This document shows positions 12,726 to 22,323 of a DNA stretch of 64,000 nt, one piece after another. The notes under the pieces were generated by a model. It did no database searches and was not told where the DNA came from. It worked only from the letters and a program-made list of their open reading frames with translations. Source of the DNA: Periplaneta americana (Eukaryota; Arthropoda; Insecta; Blattodea; Blattidae); NCBI RefSeq assembly GCF_040183065.1, contig NC_091130.1:28618359-28682358 (forward strand), in the 5' to 3' direction. The position numbers and the translations under genes are program-made. The number at the start of each line of letters is the position of its first letter. Position 1 is the first letter of the stretch.

Positions 12726-12959
12726 TAAGGTGATTTAGCATGACTTCGTTTTGCATTGGACGAAGGCGTGTGTGACTGGGTAAAGAACTGGTTCGGTAGA
12801 CAGCCCACAAGCTTTTTCAAGAATGGGACTGATCGTCTTGTCTCGCAGTGGGATACAGTTTTGGAGATTACTTTTTGAGGTAATAAAATATGTTCTATTA
12901 TACTTTTTTGCATCTGATCCGTTTTCATTTGACTGTTCCTCATACTACACAACCACTAC

Positions 12960-13680
12960 TATAATATGCTGATGATATGGCATTGTTAGCAAAAGAGGAG
13001 ACGATACTACTAGAGCTAAATGACAGCTATAAGCAGTATGTGACAAAGATAAATGCAATTAAGACGAAGATCATGGTCATAGCAAGAAAAATAAAGAATG
13101 TAAACTTGCGAATTCTAAGTAAGGAAGTATAGCAAATGAACATTGCAAAATAATGTAGTAAGTGACTGAAGTAACTGGAAATTATTTTATTAAGAAATAT
13201 TTTATGGGGCCGAGATATTACAATAAAAACAAAAACAAACATTTTATAATTCAATTGTAAAAAGCACAATTACATATGGATCAGAGACATGGCATCTGAA
13301 ATCAAGAACAATACATAAATTACATTTCGACTGAAATGGATTTCTGGCAACGATCTGAAGGATTTCGAGGAGAAAAAACATCAGAAACAACGTGAGAAGG
13401 GAAAAAATGAAGCTGAAAGGATTCCTTGTAGAATACATTAAAACAGCGCGGTTAAGATGGTTTGGCCATATAAAAAGGATGAAGATTACCTTTAAAGATT
13501 TATGAATGGATTCTGACGGGAAGAAGAAAGAGAGGAAGCCCAAACTTAACCTGGACAAAGGGAATAGTTAGAACACTGAGTGAGAGAGTTTAGAGGGGGA
13601 GATTGGGAGAATAGAAATGAGTGGCTATAAATTCTTGAAATGGGTACAGGAAGATGTCAAAGACATTGTAAAACTGTGAA
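12960..13680 (+). pseudogene. RTE-like LINE reverse-transcriptase C-terminal relic
   Basis: The plus-strand sequence begins with a YADDMALLAKEE-like RT catalytic box near 12967 and continues with VNLRIL. It then shows FGHIKRMK and a GRRKRGSPNLTW segment, the usual basic C-terminal region of these polyproteins, across several frameshifts and stops. The stretch around 13077-13130 matches 40494-40550, so two copies of one LINE family are present. The element is 5'-truncated. Confidence 0.7.
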
Positions 13681-13805
13681 ATAAATATATTGTGTTGCAT
13701 AAGCTTTATGTTGTAAGCGAAAGGTTTGCCTTTTTTAAATCGAGGTATGCCAAGGGAAAATCTTGGGGTAGCATACAGACTCTGGTTTTTCTCCCCACTT
13801 TCCAC

Positions 13806-14108
13806 ACTGATAATAAAAGGTAAAGGTATCCCCGTAACATGCCATGAAGGCACTTGGGGGGCATGGAGGTAGAGCCCCATGCTTTCCATGACCTTGGCAC
13901 TAGAATGAGGTGGTGTGGTCGGCACCACGCTCTGACCGCCTTTTACCCCCGGGAAAGATCCGGTACTCAATTTTATAGGAGGCTGAGTGAACCTCGGGGC
14001 CGTTCTGAAAATTTGGCAACGAGAAAAAATCCTGTCACCACCTGGGATCGAACCCCGGACCTTCCAGCCTGTAGCCAGCTGCTCTACAAACTGAGCTACC
14101 CGGCCGCC
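13806..14108 (-). mobile_element. tRNA-headed SINE, family S3
   Basis: Read on the minus strand it starts GGCGGCCGGGTAGCTCAGTT, has D-arm-like GTAGAGC and a B-box GGTTCGATCCC, then a body. The tRNA-like head folds partly like a tRNA, but the body continues for over 200 bases, so it is a SINE and not a tRNA gene. Confidence 0.7.
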
Positions 14109-14114
14109 CCTCAC

Positions 14115-14210
14115 TGATGATGATGATGATGATGATAATAATAATAATAATAATGGTTCTATTTAACCTGGCAGAGTTAACGCCAGAGGGCCTTCTCTAA
14201 CTCACAAAAT
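14115..14210. repeat. (GAT/AAT)n tract joined to a dispersed repeat end
   Basis: A trinucleotide run (14115-14154) is followed by GTTCTATTTAACCTGGCAGA and a segment resembling the one near 59560-59600 (AGTTAAGGCCATCAGGCC-like). The two sites probably share a repeat family whose tail is trinucleotide-rich. Confidence 0.4.
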
Positions 14211-14410
14211 GTCATTGCATGTAATTTCTCATCTGTTAAATAAAGCTTATGTTATCTTATAATATTTTCATATCACGTGATTTATACGTTCTAGGACTAC
14301 GCACAAAAAAAAAAAAACCTACTGCAATATATTTAAGATGAAGTGGTGTCCCGGATTTTGATTTCATAAAATGGGATCCCTAATTACATTCATGTAGGAA
14401 ATACTTGTTA

Positions 14411-14506
<96 letters not shown>

Positions 14507-15123
14507 TTAAAAAGAAAATCATGTTGGTATATTGTAATGCCATCACAGAAAAGCTACATGATAAGAAATACGAGAACAAAGCAGACCATAGTTCTACATA
14601 GCACGAAACATAATGCAGATTATTTGAATGTACTGATTTCCTTGTTTTTTTATGCATTCCTTATAATATTAGTAATGTGGCGCACAGCATGTCACCTCAG
14701 AAAATTAAAATAATAATTAAAGAATGAGATGTTAGCACATAAATGGCTCGTGTTAAATTTGGTTACATAGATGGAATTATAAAATTTTACATAACAGTCT
14801 TCACCAGAATTAGATCCAGTTAGCAAATTAAAAAGAACTGCAAGTGTTTTAATAGACTAGAAGTAACTACAGTGCTTCTACCAGTTCTCTTCAATGACTT
14901 ACAATACTATACAATGCTGTACAACGGTGTAGAACAAACAAGAGTCCAATGTGGAGTAGCTATTTTAATGGACTATTACACTTTTACTACGTCACACTAC
15001 TTTTGACCAATAAAAAGGTATGAAAGGACGTCTTTCAACCAATCATGGCTGCTTATCGCACAATTTTATCGCGTCCCTAGCATTTGTTTCTTTGTTTGCC
15101 AACATTTCAAACTGCACTGTACA

Positions 15124-15336
15124 AACCACTCCAGTCGATGCACAACACTTTCAAATATGACTCGCATTGGCATTCAAGAACAAGAATTAATAAAGATCAC
15201 TGGTCATAGCTATGCATCTTCCCTGAAACCCTATTTACAAATAAATGAAGAGCACCATTCGGAAATCCTGACTAAGTTGAGGGATACACCATGTACATCA
15301 ATGAGTTCACTTCTTTTACGCACACGTCCAATATAA
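15124..15336 (+). pseudogene. Tyrosine recombinase C-terminal fragment (Crypton- or DIRS/Ngaro-like)
   Basis: The plus-strand frame has NHSSRCTTLSNMTRIGIQEQ, then ITGHSYASSLKPYLQINEEH, and ends at TAA 15334-15336. It therefore contains an H-x-x-R box (15127-15138) and, 26 residues later, T-G-H with a tyrosine nine residues after the histidine. That is the spacing of the catalytic HxxR, H and nucleophilic Y of tyrosine recombinases. The upstream arginine-bearing half is not seen in frame. In insects this fits Cryptons or DIRS/Ngaro retroelements. The fragment alone does not decide which. Confidence 0.6.
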
Positions 15337-16027
15337 CATCAATGGAACCACCAAAACATTCAAATTTGAAAGTCGTACTTTCAATAATTGTTTCTTTTAA
15401 AATTATTCATGTTTATTTTTTATTTCATCATCGTTAATTAAAACGTTTCTTGTTTATTTCATCATCCCTAATTAAAACTTTTCTAACACTTGTTTATATT
15501 ATTTAGGTTATGTTTGTTATAGCTTCTGCTATATGATATTATAGATAGTCACGTATATCAGAGATTGTTTAATACTAAGATTTATTGAAAATCATCTGTC
15601 AAGTGACGTTGATTACTGGGATCCGGATAATTGAAGTGGAATGCAAATGTTTTAATAAAAATGAAACTGAATCAACAAAGCCTTCTTGACTAGTAACCGT
15701 CCACAGAGTTCAATGAAGATTCCATAGTTGGCACAACTGATAACAAGAAAACAATCATAAAACACTTCTGCCATCTAGCGTAATATTGAGATGGTACAAT
15801 AATACATTTGAAGACAGTTGTATTTTCGTAAGTCAATTAATATTTTATTGTATTGGAGTACTTTGTTACTTCTAATCTCTATATACTTTCTTCTAATCGT
15901 GTAATAGTCAAATCCCACTCGAGTTTTGATTTTCTCTAGATAAATCAAAACCTCTAGTGAGATTACTGTTGATAAAAAATGGAAAAATAAACTGGACAGT
16001 TATTGTTACATAAATGACAGGATTATA

Positions 16028-16290
16028 ACAGCAAGACTGAAAACTGAACGTGGCTACATGATGATAACTGCTGTCTATGCTCCTGAGGAAGGCAAGAAAG
16101 AGGAGGCAAAGAAGTTTTATAAAACATTGCAATCATTAGTGGATAAATACGCAAAAGACCACTATCTGGTAATAAGTGGAGGTCTTAATGCAAGAGTTGG
16201 CAACGTCCCCATACCTAATGCAGTAAGAAATAATGGAGAATATACTATTAATAAGAATGGACAGAAACTGAAATTAAATAAGAAGTGATC
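16028..16290 (+). pseudogene. LINE AP-endonuclease domain fragment
   Basis: A plus-strand frame encodes MITAVYAPEEGKKEEAKKFY, then YLVISGGLNARVGN and NGEYTINKNGQKL. This is the middle of the exonuclease-endonuclease-phosphatase domain of RTE-like LINEs. The family usually has GDFNAR, and here GGLNAR has lost the catalytic aspartate. The frame decays after 16288. Confidence 0.75.
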
Positions 16291-16499
16291 TAAATGTAGA
16301 ACCTCTATACCATACATGGGCACAATTTTCGGTTACATAAGGCACTCGATTTGAAATAGTTTGTTTACTAGGAGAGGAGACTGCAGAGTAGGATGGGAAA
16401 TATAAACTGCTGTGACCTGCGTCACCTTATCGTAATCGCTAAGGCGGTCAGTGGTGAATTATTAGGAAAGCGCTTGGTTAACATGAGAGACTCGAAAAC

Positions 16500-17154
16500 T
16501 TTTATTCAATTTGGCAAATTAATTTGGCAGCTTTAATCATAAACCTCTTTACTGTTTCTCCGTCGCTGAATTGATTTAAATCAAAGGCGAGAAATTTCAT
16601 AACTAGCCAATAATATTCCATCACGTCTACGCTTATTTTCTTGAATATTCTGGCGTTTCTCAAGATTACTTAATAGATTTGCACGTTCTCGACCTAAAAT
16701 AATTTCAGAAAATCATATTTCGTTTTCTACGCACATTTGATATTTTTTTATAAATTTCTTTTGGAAATAATACGTACAAACAACATTTAATTCCTCGTAC
16801 CTTTTAATGCAGCGTGTTTAAGGTATAATGTCGTATTTAATATACTATGCAAATGTTAAGATCGTAAATTTTCTTCGGAATAGTACGAAAAAATAGCATT
16901 TAACTTGTCTTACCTTCTAATTCAGCATGTTCTTTATGACATAAGGAGTAATGTCGTTGTATATTAAATTTATTAATGCCTAATAGGATTTTCGAGCATA
17001 ACATACATCGTATGTTCTCCCCTTCTAAACAGCAAAAAAACTCTTCCTCCCATTTCTCATGAAATAATCGTTTTCTAACGCGTACACACTGCTTTGATAA
17101 TGCCATTATGCCACCACTGATATTGCTTATGAAACTGATATAGAACCTCTCCAT
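16500..17154 (-). pseudogene. hAT transposase N-terminal remnant (GTF2IRD2/SPIN-like)
   Basis: The minus-strand frame 17154-16900 carries RKRLFHEKWEEEFFCCLEGE, then CMLCSKIL and NIQRHYSLCH, a C2H2-like zinc finger. Further along, interrupted by frameshifts, is a segment like MKFLAFDLNQFSDGETVKRF. The order (KW..EFFF, CxxC, RHY..H, then a helical segment with F..GE..K) matches the N-terminus of GTF2IRD2-type hAT proteins. The RNaseH core is missing. Confidence 0.55.
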
Positions 17155-17229
17155 GCCTAGGGAGGAAAGGGGACTGTGAAGATGATGTCACTCAGAGCAA
17201 TAAGCTCTATGAAGGTCACTGAGGCACAA

Positions 17230-17420
17230 ATTCTCAAGTGAGGCACGATGCCCAAGTATGCTCTATACAATAAGGTGATAGAATAAAGACAACCGTGGGC
17301 TGATCATATGAACAGAATGAGTGATGAGAGATACCCACTAATAGTAAAAAATTATAAAGCAAGAGGACGCAGAGATGTTGGATGTCCCAGAATACATTGG
17401 GCTGAAATATTGTGAAGCCA
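17230..17420 (+). pseudogene. LINE C-terminal fragment
   Basis: Plus-strand translation gives DHMNRMSDERYPLIVKNYKA, then RGRRDVGCPRIHW, the pattern GHV.RM...R......RGRR..G.P...W seen at the C-terminus of RTE-like polyproteins. It is short and interrupted. Confidence 0.5.
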
Positions 17421-17531
17421 GAACAGGTGACATGCCTACACTTTGAAGTGTTGATGATGAAGATATCTGGAAACTCCGACTGATGGATCAAAATATCTTC
17501 AAAAATATCAACGATTCCAAGAATGTCAGAG

Positions 17532-18465
17532 GTAGAGCCCGGACGAGAAGGTATGGCACCGGAGTGAGTGACGCATTTTAGTTCGTTTGCATGGACTCGC
17601 CCTCACACTAAACTGGGTGTTGGGTTGGTGGGTTACTAGCATTCCGAGTGTTCAGATCGTTCTGCTACTACCGCTATTGCTAATACCGAAAACATTCTCC
17701 TTCTGGCTGCCCTCATTATGGCATTGTCTAAGGTGTGAAATCTTAGAGTAGTTCATAGTCAAGGACATGAAATAGCATACAATGTATGGAAATTCATGTC
17801 AAAAGAGGCTGTAAACGGAATACCAATTCCATTGAAAAGCGTGTGTGCAAAAGTACTGGCTGCCACTGGTATTTCAAAGCGAACCTTGGCAAGAATCAGG
17901 AAAGAAGGGAAAAATATTGAGGCAGGAACAAGCAGATCTTTTTCCAGTCCGGAAAAATCACAGCCGAAGAAGAAGATTGTTGCAGCTGTAGACAGTTTTG
18001 ATGAGGAAGTCATAAGAAGACTCATTTATAATTTCTACGCTACGCATAAGCAGAGGCCGACTCTGCAATCGCTTCTTCCAAAAATGGATATCAGTGTATG
18101 ATTATGTGAAAAAAGTAGAGAATAATTACACTGAAATTGAGCACGTGATGGACAGTATTTTTTAGAACATTTCCATAACTTAGGGATATCTGATTCCAGC
18201 ACAGATCAGTCGTCTGATTCGGACGGAGAATAAGAATATAAAGCTGGAATAGCGGGCGTAATTCCATTAGGTACCTTCGGACTCTTGAGTAGGAAAGTGG
18301 TGATACTAAGGTAAGACGAATGTTTTTGGAAAGAGATGAAACAGATATGCCTACCGCTCTGAGCTTGAGAACCGTAACCCAAACAACCCCCACTCCTCTT
18401 ACTTGCTGGCCGGCAATTTAAAACTTCGCGCATGTTGGTGCCATAACATCTCGTCTCAGCTCTAC
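17532..18465 (+). mobile_element. Internally deleted DNA transposon with HTH-containing ORF
   Basis: Imperfect inverted ends are visible: GTAGAGC..GACGAGA..TATGGCACC at the left and its complement GGTGCCATA..TCTCGTC..GCTCTAC at the right. The reading frame inside (17796-18101) encodes IPLKSVCAKVLAATGISKRT, an HTH-like segment, then RKEGKNIEAG and EEVIRRLIYNFYATHKQRPT. It then passes into a short C-terminal tail, so the catalytic core is deleted. Similar ORFs occur in many insects as transposase N-termini. No clean target duplication was found. Confidence 0.55.
17796..18101 (+). pseudogene. Transposase N-terminal fragment (HTH), core deleted
   Basis: A frame of 101 residues with a predicted helix-turn-helix (AATGISKRTLARIRKEGKNI) and a second helical part. 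A plausible frame upstream (from about 17718) reads KV..LRVVHSQGHEIAYNVWKF, so the true start may be earlier. The superfamily is not certain (Tc1/IS630-like is my guess). Confidence 0.5.
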
Positions 18466-18581
18466 GAATGTTAATGAAATGAAAATAAGCTTTCATGTCA
18501 TTCAACATTGACGTTTATCAAAATGTTTAAATTACAATTGATAAAACATGCTGTTCTCTAAAAAATTAAATTTGTAGTTAC

Positions 18582-18785
18582 CAAAATAATCAGATGGTCC
18601 AAGCCGACCAACTTCCATTGGTTCTTCTCCTTCTGCTCTATACTGAAGCACCAATGCTGTGCCTTCCACAATGATGTAGAAGTCATCACCTGGTTCACCC
18701 TGTCGCACAATTGTTTCCCGATCTTCAAATGACACAGGTTCCAAGGCATCTGCTACTGTTAGACGTTCCCACTTATCTAAACTTT
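18582..18785 (-). CDS. Pka-R1: Pka-R1 coding exon (first part of cAMP-binding domain B)
   Basis: The minus-strand exon of 204 bp follows the acceptor TTTGTTTACAG and ends at donor TTTTG/GTAACT. It encodes [20 protein letters not shown], then [20 protein letters not shown] and [11 protein letters not shown]. These are the linker helix and the first beta strands of domain B in type I regulatory subunits. Its phases (1 at entry, 1 at exit) join correctly to the exons at 20187-20406 and 14412-14499. The longer open frames that run past the donor are intronic read-through. Confidence 0.97.
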
Positions 18786-18877
18786 CTGTAAACAAACAGA
18801 AAAATTATAACATTATGCAGTGACAAGAATATAAGTAAAACTGAAAAAGAAAAACGCGTAGGTGAGAAAAACTTATA

Positions 18878-19510
18878 CAGTAGAACCTTTATTATCTGTG
18901 GTAATGAAGGGGGTGAAATGAACGGTTAATCGAAAAAATCGGATAATCCGTATCATAAATATTTTTGTAAATTAAGTGAACAATACTTGTGCTTGGGTAA
19001 TTTTCTCAGTGATCTTCTGTTTAACTTGCAAGGTGGTGGATCAGAAGTCCACTCATTCAAGTTTCATTGTCAACGACTGGTTTTTAAGGAGCAAGGAAAC
19101 TCCTTGTAATGGCTGTCAGCGGAAGGTTAGGAATAGTAGAGGTCTCATGCTGTAGATTTACATACTCTATACACTTCATCCTTGATTTTTTATTAAATCG
19201 CGCATAGTTGTAACACCAGTCCTGTATTCTGATGCGAGATGAGTTACAGTTTCTCTTACCTCAAACTACTCAATTATTTGCACTTTTTTCAATACTTAGC
19301 ACAACACGTCTTCTTTTGACATTTTGGAGTACATTTTATACAGAAGTTGAGCAGACCATACTGTGTAAGTAAAAAGGCATGACAAAGAAAAAATACGTAC
19401 TAATATAACGTAAAGTTTCTGTAGGAAAAAGAGAGAGAGAGAGAGCGTGAGAGACAGTTGGTTAATCTGTCAATCGGTTAATAGAGTGATGGATAATCGG
19501 GGTTCTACTG
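18878..19510. mobile_element. Tigger/pogo-type MITE
   Basis: The left end reads CAGTAGAACCTTTATTATC and the right end reverse-complements to CAGTAGAACCCCGATTATCC. TA flanks both sides (18876-18877 and 19511-19512). Subterminal CGGTTAATC and GGATAATC motifs repeat near both ends. These termini are typical of Tigger/pogo elements. At 633 bp without a frame it is non-autonomous. Confidence 0.85.
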
Positions 19511-19898
19511 TAACTGAAATCACATTTAATAACATCTGAAATAGCATTTGAAGACTATATGGAGAGAAGAAGTCAAGCGAATGCAGTAAAATCCTCACAA
19601 AAGAAATTGAGAACTTCACAGTTAAGCCATCTCTAAGTCTATAATACAGTTACTCAAATTTACAACACTTATTTAAAAAAAAAATGTAAGATTATTTGTA
19701 GAAAATCTTATAGAGCCAAAGCTGGCTGATAATATCGATGGTGTTTAAGTAAAAGTCTTCTTAACCCTCATTCTTTTAAATTTAACTTTTTTTTTTTCTG
19801 TAATTAGTGTAATTAGTTAAAATGTAATTACAAAATGTGAATATATGGCTTTTACAATTATGTTTACATTCGTTCATATTAGGTAACTAAAAAAAAAA

Positions 19899-19899
<1 letters not shown>

Positions 19900-19949
<50 letters not shown>
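19900..19949. repeat. (AAT)n microsatellite
   Basis: About 16 uninterrupted trinucleotide units preceded by a poly-A run. Confidence 0.95.
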
Positions 19950-19950
<1 letters not shown>

Positions 19951-20186
19951 TGTTAAAATTTAATTTTTCTTGTTTCTACAAAATCTTTCTTTTTACCTAA
20001 ACATCATCGATATATTACATTTCAAACTCCAAACCAGACTTAACTTGTTCTTCCAATGCGATCTTCATTTAATTTTTTTAAAAATTCAGCTATTTTGGAT
20101 TCCCCATTGGAAAGTGGACATATTATTTACCTTATTTATGATAAACGAATACATTGCTTTACAATATAGTCTTCAGTTCTACTTAC

Positions 20187-20406
20187 CAAGTATTGAAACA
20201 CGTGACAAGAATTCTTCGTACATCTTGCGTTTTCTGATAGTTGAACCCATAAGAATGCGTCTATATGAATCACGATCTATACCCCATAGTTTTACATCTG
20301 TCTTAGCTCTTACAGTGGCAGCTCTTGGGGTACCGTAGATCAAAGCTAGTTCACCGAAACTTCCGCCCTCTCCAATTGTTGTCACCAATTCATTATTAAC
20401 GAATAC
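20187..20406 (-). CDS. Pka-R1: Pka-R1 coding exon (cAMP-binding domain A core)
   Basis: A 220 bp minus-strand exon with acceptor CTGTTCCCAG and donor ACTTG/GTAAGT. It encodes [20 protein letters not shown], then [20 protein letters not shown] and the following helix [15 protein letters not shown]. The phosphate-binding cassette of domain A ([15 protein letters not shown]) is intact, with its glutamate and arginine. The entry phase is 0 and the exit phase is 1. Binding of cAMP here, after domain B, releases the catalytic subunit in this family. Confidence 0.97.
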
Positions 20407-21638
20407 CTGGGAACAGACGTCAATAAAAATGGTAACCATACACATCAATAGAACTTATAATAAAAATTGTAAATTATATGAGTTCTGCGTTGTGTAACTT
20501 TCTCCATTCTCCTGTAACTTCATCCCTCTTAGCCACAAATATTTTCCTAAGCACCTTATTCTCAAACACCCTTAACTTCTGTTTCTCTCTCAAAGAGTCA
20601 AGGAGTAATTAACAGAAAAAAAGTGATAGTCTTGTCACAGTATAAGAAGAATCAGTAGGGACAACTCTTGTCGGCACCTTTGATGTTGTTGGTACTAAAT
20701 TCAAGCTCAGTAAGGTCTAGTTCTCAATGAATCCAACTATGTCGCTAGTATCAAACCACTATCAAAATATTAGTAAAATATTTATTTATTTTATTGGTCA
20801 GTAATACGAATAATCTTGTATGTATATTATCTATCATTAATATTATGTCGCTAGGAAGTCAAAATACTTACATCCATTGTTGACGTTCATGTTCGCACTT
20901 CACCGCAACGGACGCCATGATGTATTATGTTGTACTTGGATCAATTTTACCAACGTAAGCCTCAAACAGTGACTTGAACATTAGCGTCAATTAGTGAATA
21001 TTTTCATGATGATTGCATACGGAAGTAATTATTATTATTATGGTTATATTGCCATTCCTTTGCCTCATGTCTTTAAAATTATTAAAAGATGAGTAATGAA
21101 TGTTTTCAGTTAATATTAAATTATGCCAGCCCTGTCGTAGATGGAGATCCATCTGGTGGAGGTTCCAGATAATACACCCGCTTTCGCGACATGCGCACTC
21201 AGAATTTGTTCCCATGAAATGGCGTAAGTGTCGTTACTGTATGTTCTCTATACTGTGGTCTTGTAGTGTGATTGTATCAATGTCTAAATTGCTACAGTGA
21301 ATTTTAATAACTACGTTCATCTGCATTATAACTTCTCATCAACAGTTGGGTTTCATCGACTTTCTCTTACCCAAATGAAAAAAAAAAAAAAAAAAATCTT
21401 ACAGCTTGCTGAATAAACACATTCCATTCTCTCCTTTTATCAAAATTTCGAAATAGACACATACTGTATTAAGTTGCCATTACAGAAAAACAAGGAAAAC
21501 AAAATTTCTACGTGTATTCCTTTGTAGATAAACCATGCATTACCAAGACACAAGTCACCAAGTGGTAAAAGTCACAATCCTAGTAATTGGTATTGCATTG
21601 CCATGTAAACCAAAACACAATAAAAATAATTATCATAC
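20407..21638 (-). other. Pka-R1: Pka-R1 intron
   Basis: Contains a short RTE-like LINE fragment (20482-20606), a poly-A run near 21379-21396, and otherwise nothing recognisable. Confidence 0.85.
20482..20606 (-). mobile_element. RTE-like LINE fragment
   Basis: Closely matches 61572-61690 (TTGTGTAACTTTCTCCATTC, then TAGCC-CAAATATTTTCCTAA) and also 34019-34090. It is an internal fragment of the C-terminal part of the LINE polyprotein. Confidence 0.75.
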
Positions 21639-21839
21639 CTCTACTTCTCCTTGATCAATGACGTAGAAATTATCTCCCTCATCTCCCTGCTGGATTATTG
21701 TCTCTCCTGGGAGAAAGTTGACAGGGAACATGGCATCAAATATATCTGAGCGTTCATTTTCATCCAAGTGTGAAAACAAAACATTTTTAGCAATGGCTTT
21801 AGACAGTGCTGCCATTGTTTTATAGTCTTTTGGAACAAC
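21639..21839 (-). CDS. Pka-R1: Pka-R1 coding exon (start of cAMP-binding domain A)
   Basis: A 201 bp minus-strand exon (67 codons, phase 0 at both ends) with acceptor TTTGTTACCAG and donor GAG/GTATGA. It encodes [20 protein letters not shown], then [20 protein letters not shown] and [18 protein letters not shown]. This is the N3A motif and the first strands of domain A. It is highly conserved in animals, and nothing is missing. Confidence 0.97.
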
Positions 21840-22323
21840 CTGGTAACAAATAAAAACAAATGTAAAGATTAAGCACAATAAGCTAACTACTGATAACTAA
21901 ATTAAATACTGTTTTATCTTACTCGTTTTCCTGGATGAAACATATAATCTTGAGGGAAAATTATACTCGTAGTGAAGCCAATATTATGAAAGAACTCTAG
22001 AGTAATGTACATCAAGTACTGTATCTAATTTATTGCTGATGTAAGATTCTAATTTATATTCAGGCTCTACAAAAACTTTCAAGAAGTACAATACCACAGT
22101 TGGTTGTATGTCCTAAATCTGTACATGATTATTTAGTCACTACACAAGCATTACGTCTCACCATTCTAAAAGAACATTGTAAGTGAGGAAGAAGACTAAT
22201 AATATAAAATCTGTTATTCTGTATTATTATATGCTGGATTCAGTGGCGGTTCGTCGGGGGAGGGAAGGGAGGAACATCCTCCTCACATTTGTCTTCCTTT
22301 GAAAGTAAATACCAAATAAAATA

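Larger units (their letters stand above)
18786..20186 (-). other. Pka-R1: Pka-R1 intron
   Basis: Holds a Tigger-type MITE (18878-19510) and an (AAT)n microsatellite (19900-19949). The rest is AT-rich with nothing recognisable. Confidence 0.9.

Noticed and set aside
14030-14108. Possible tRNA gene on the minus strand
   Set aside because: The tRNA-like head continues into a SINE body, and the stems are imperfect.
13854-14117. 87-residue plus-strand frame with GC-rich codons
   Set aside because: It lies entirely over the S3 SINE.
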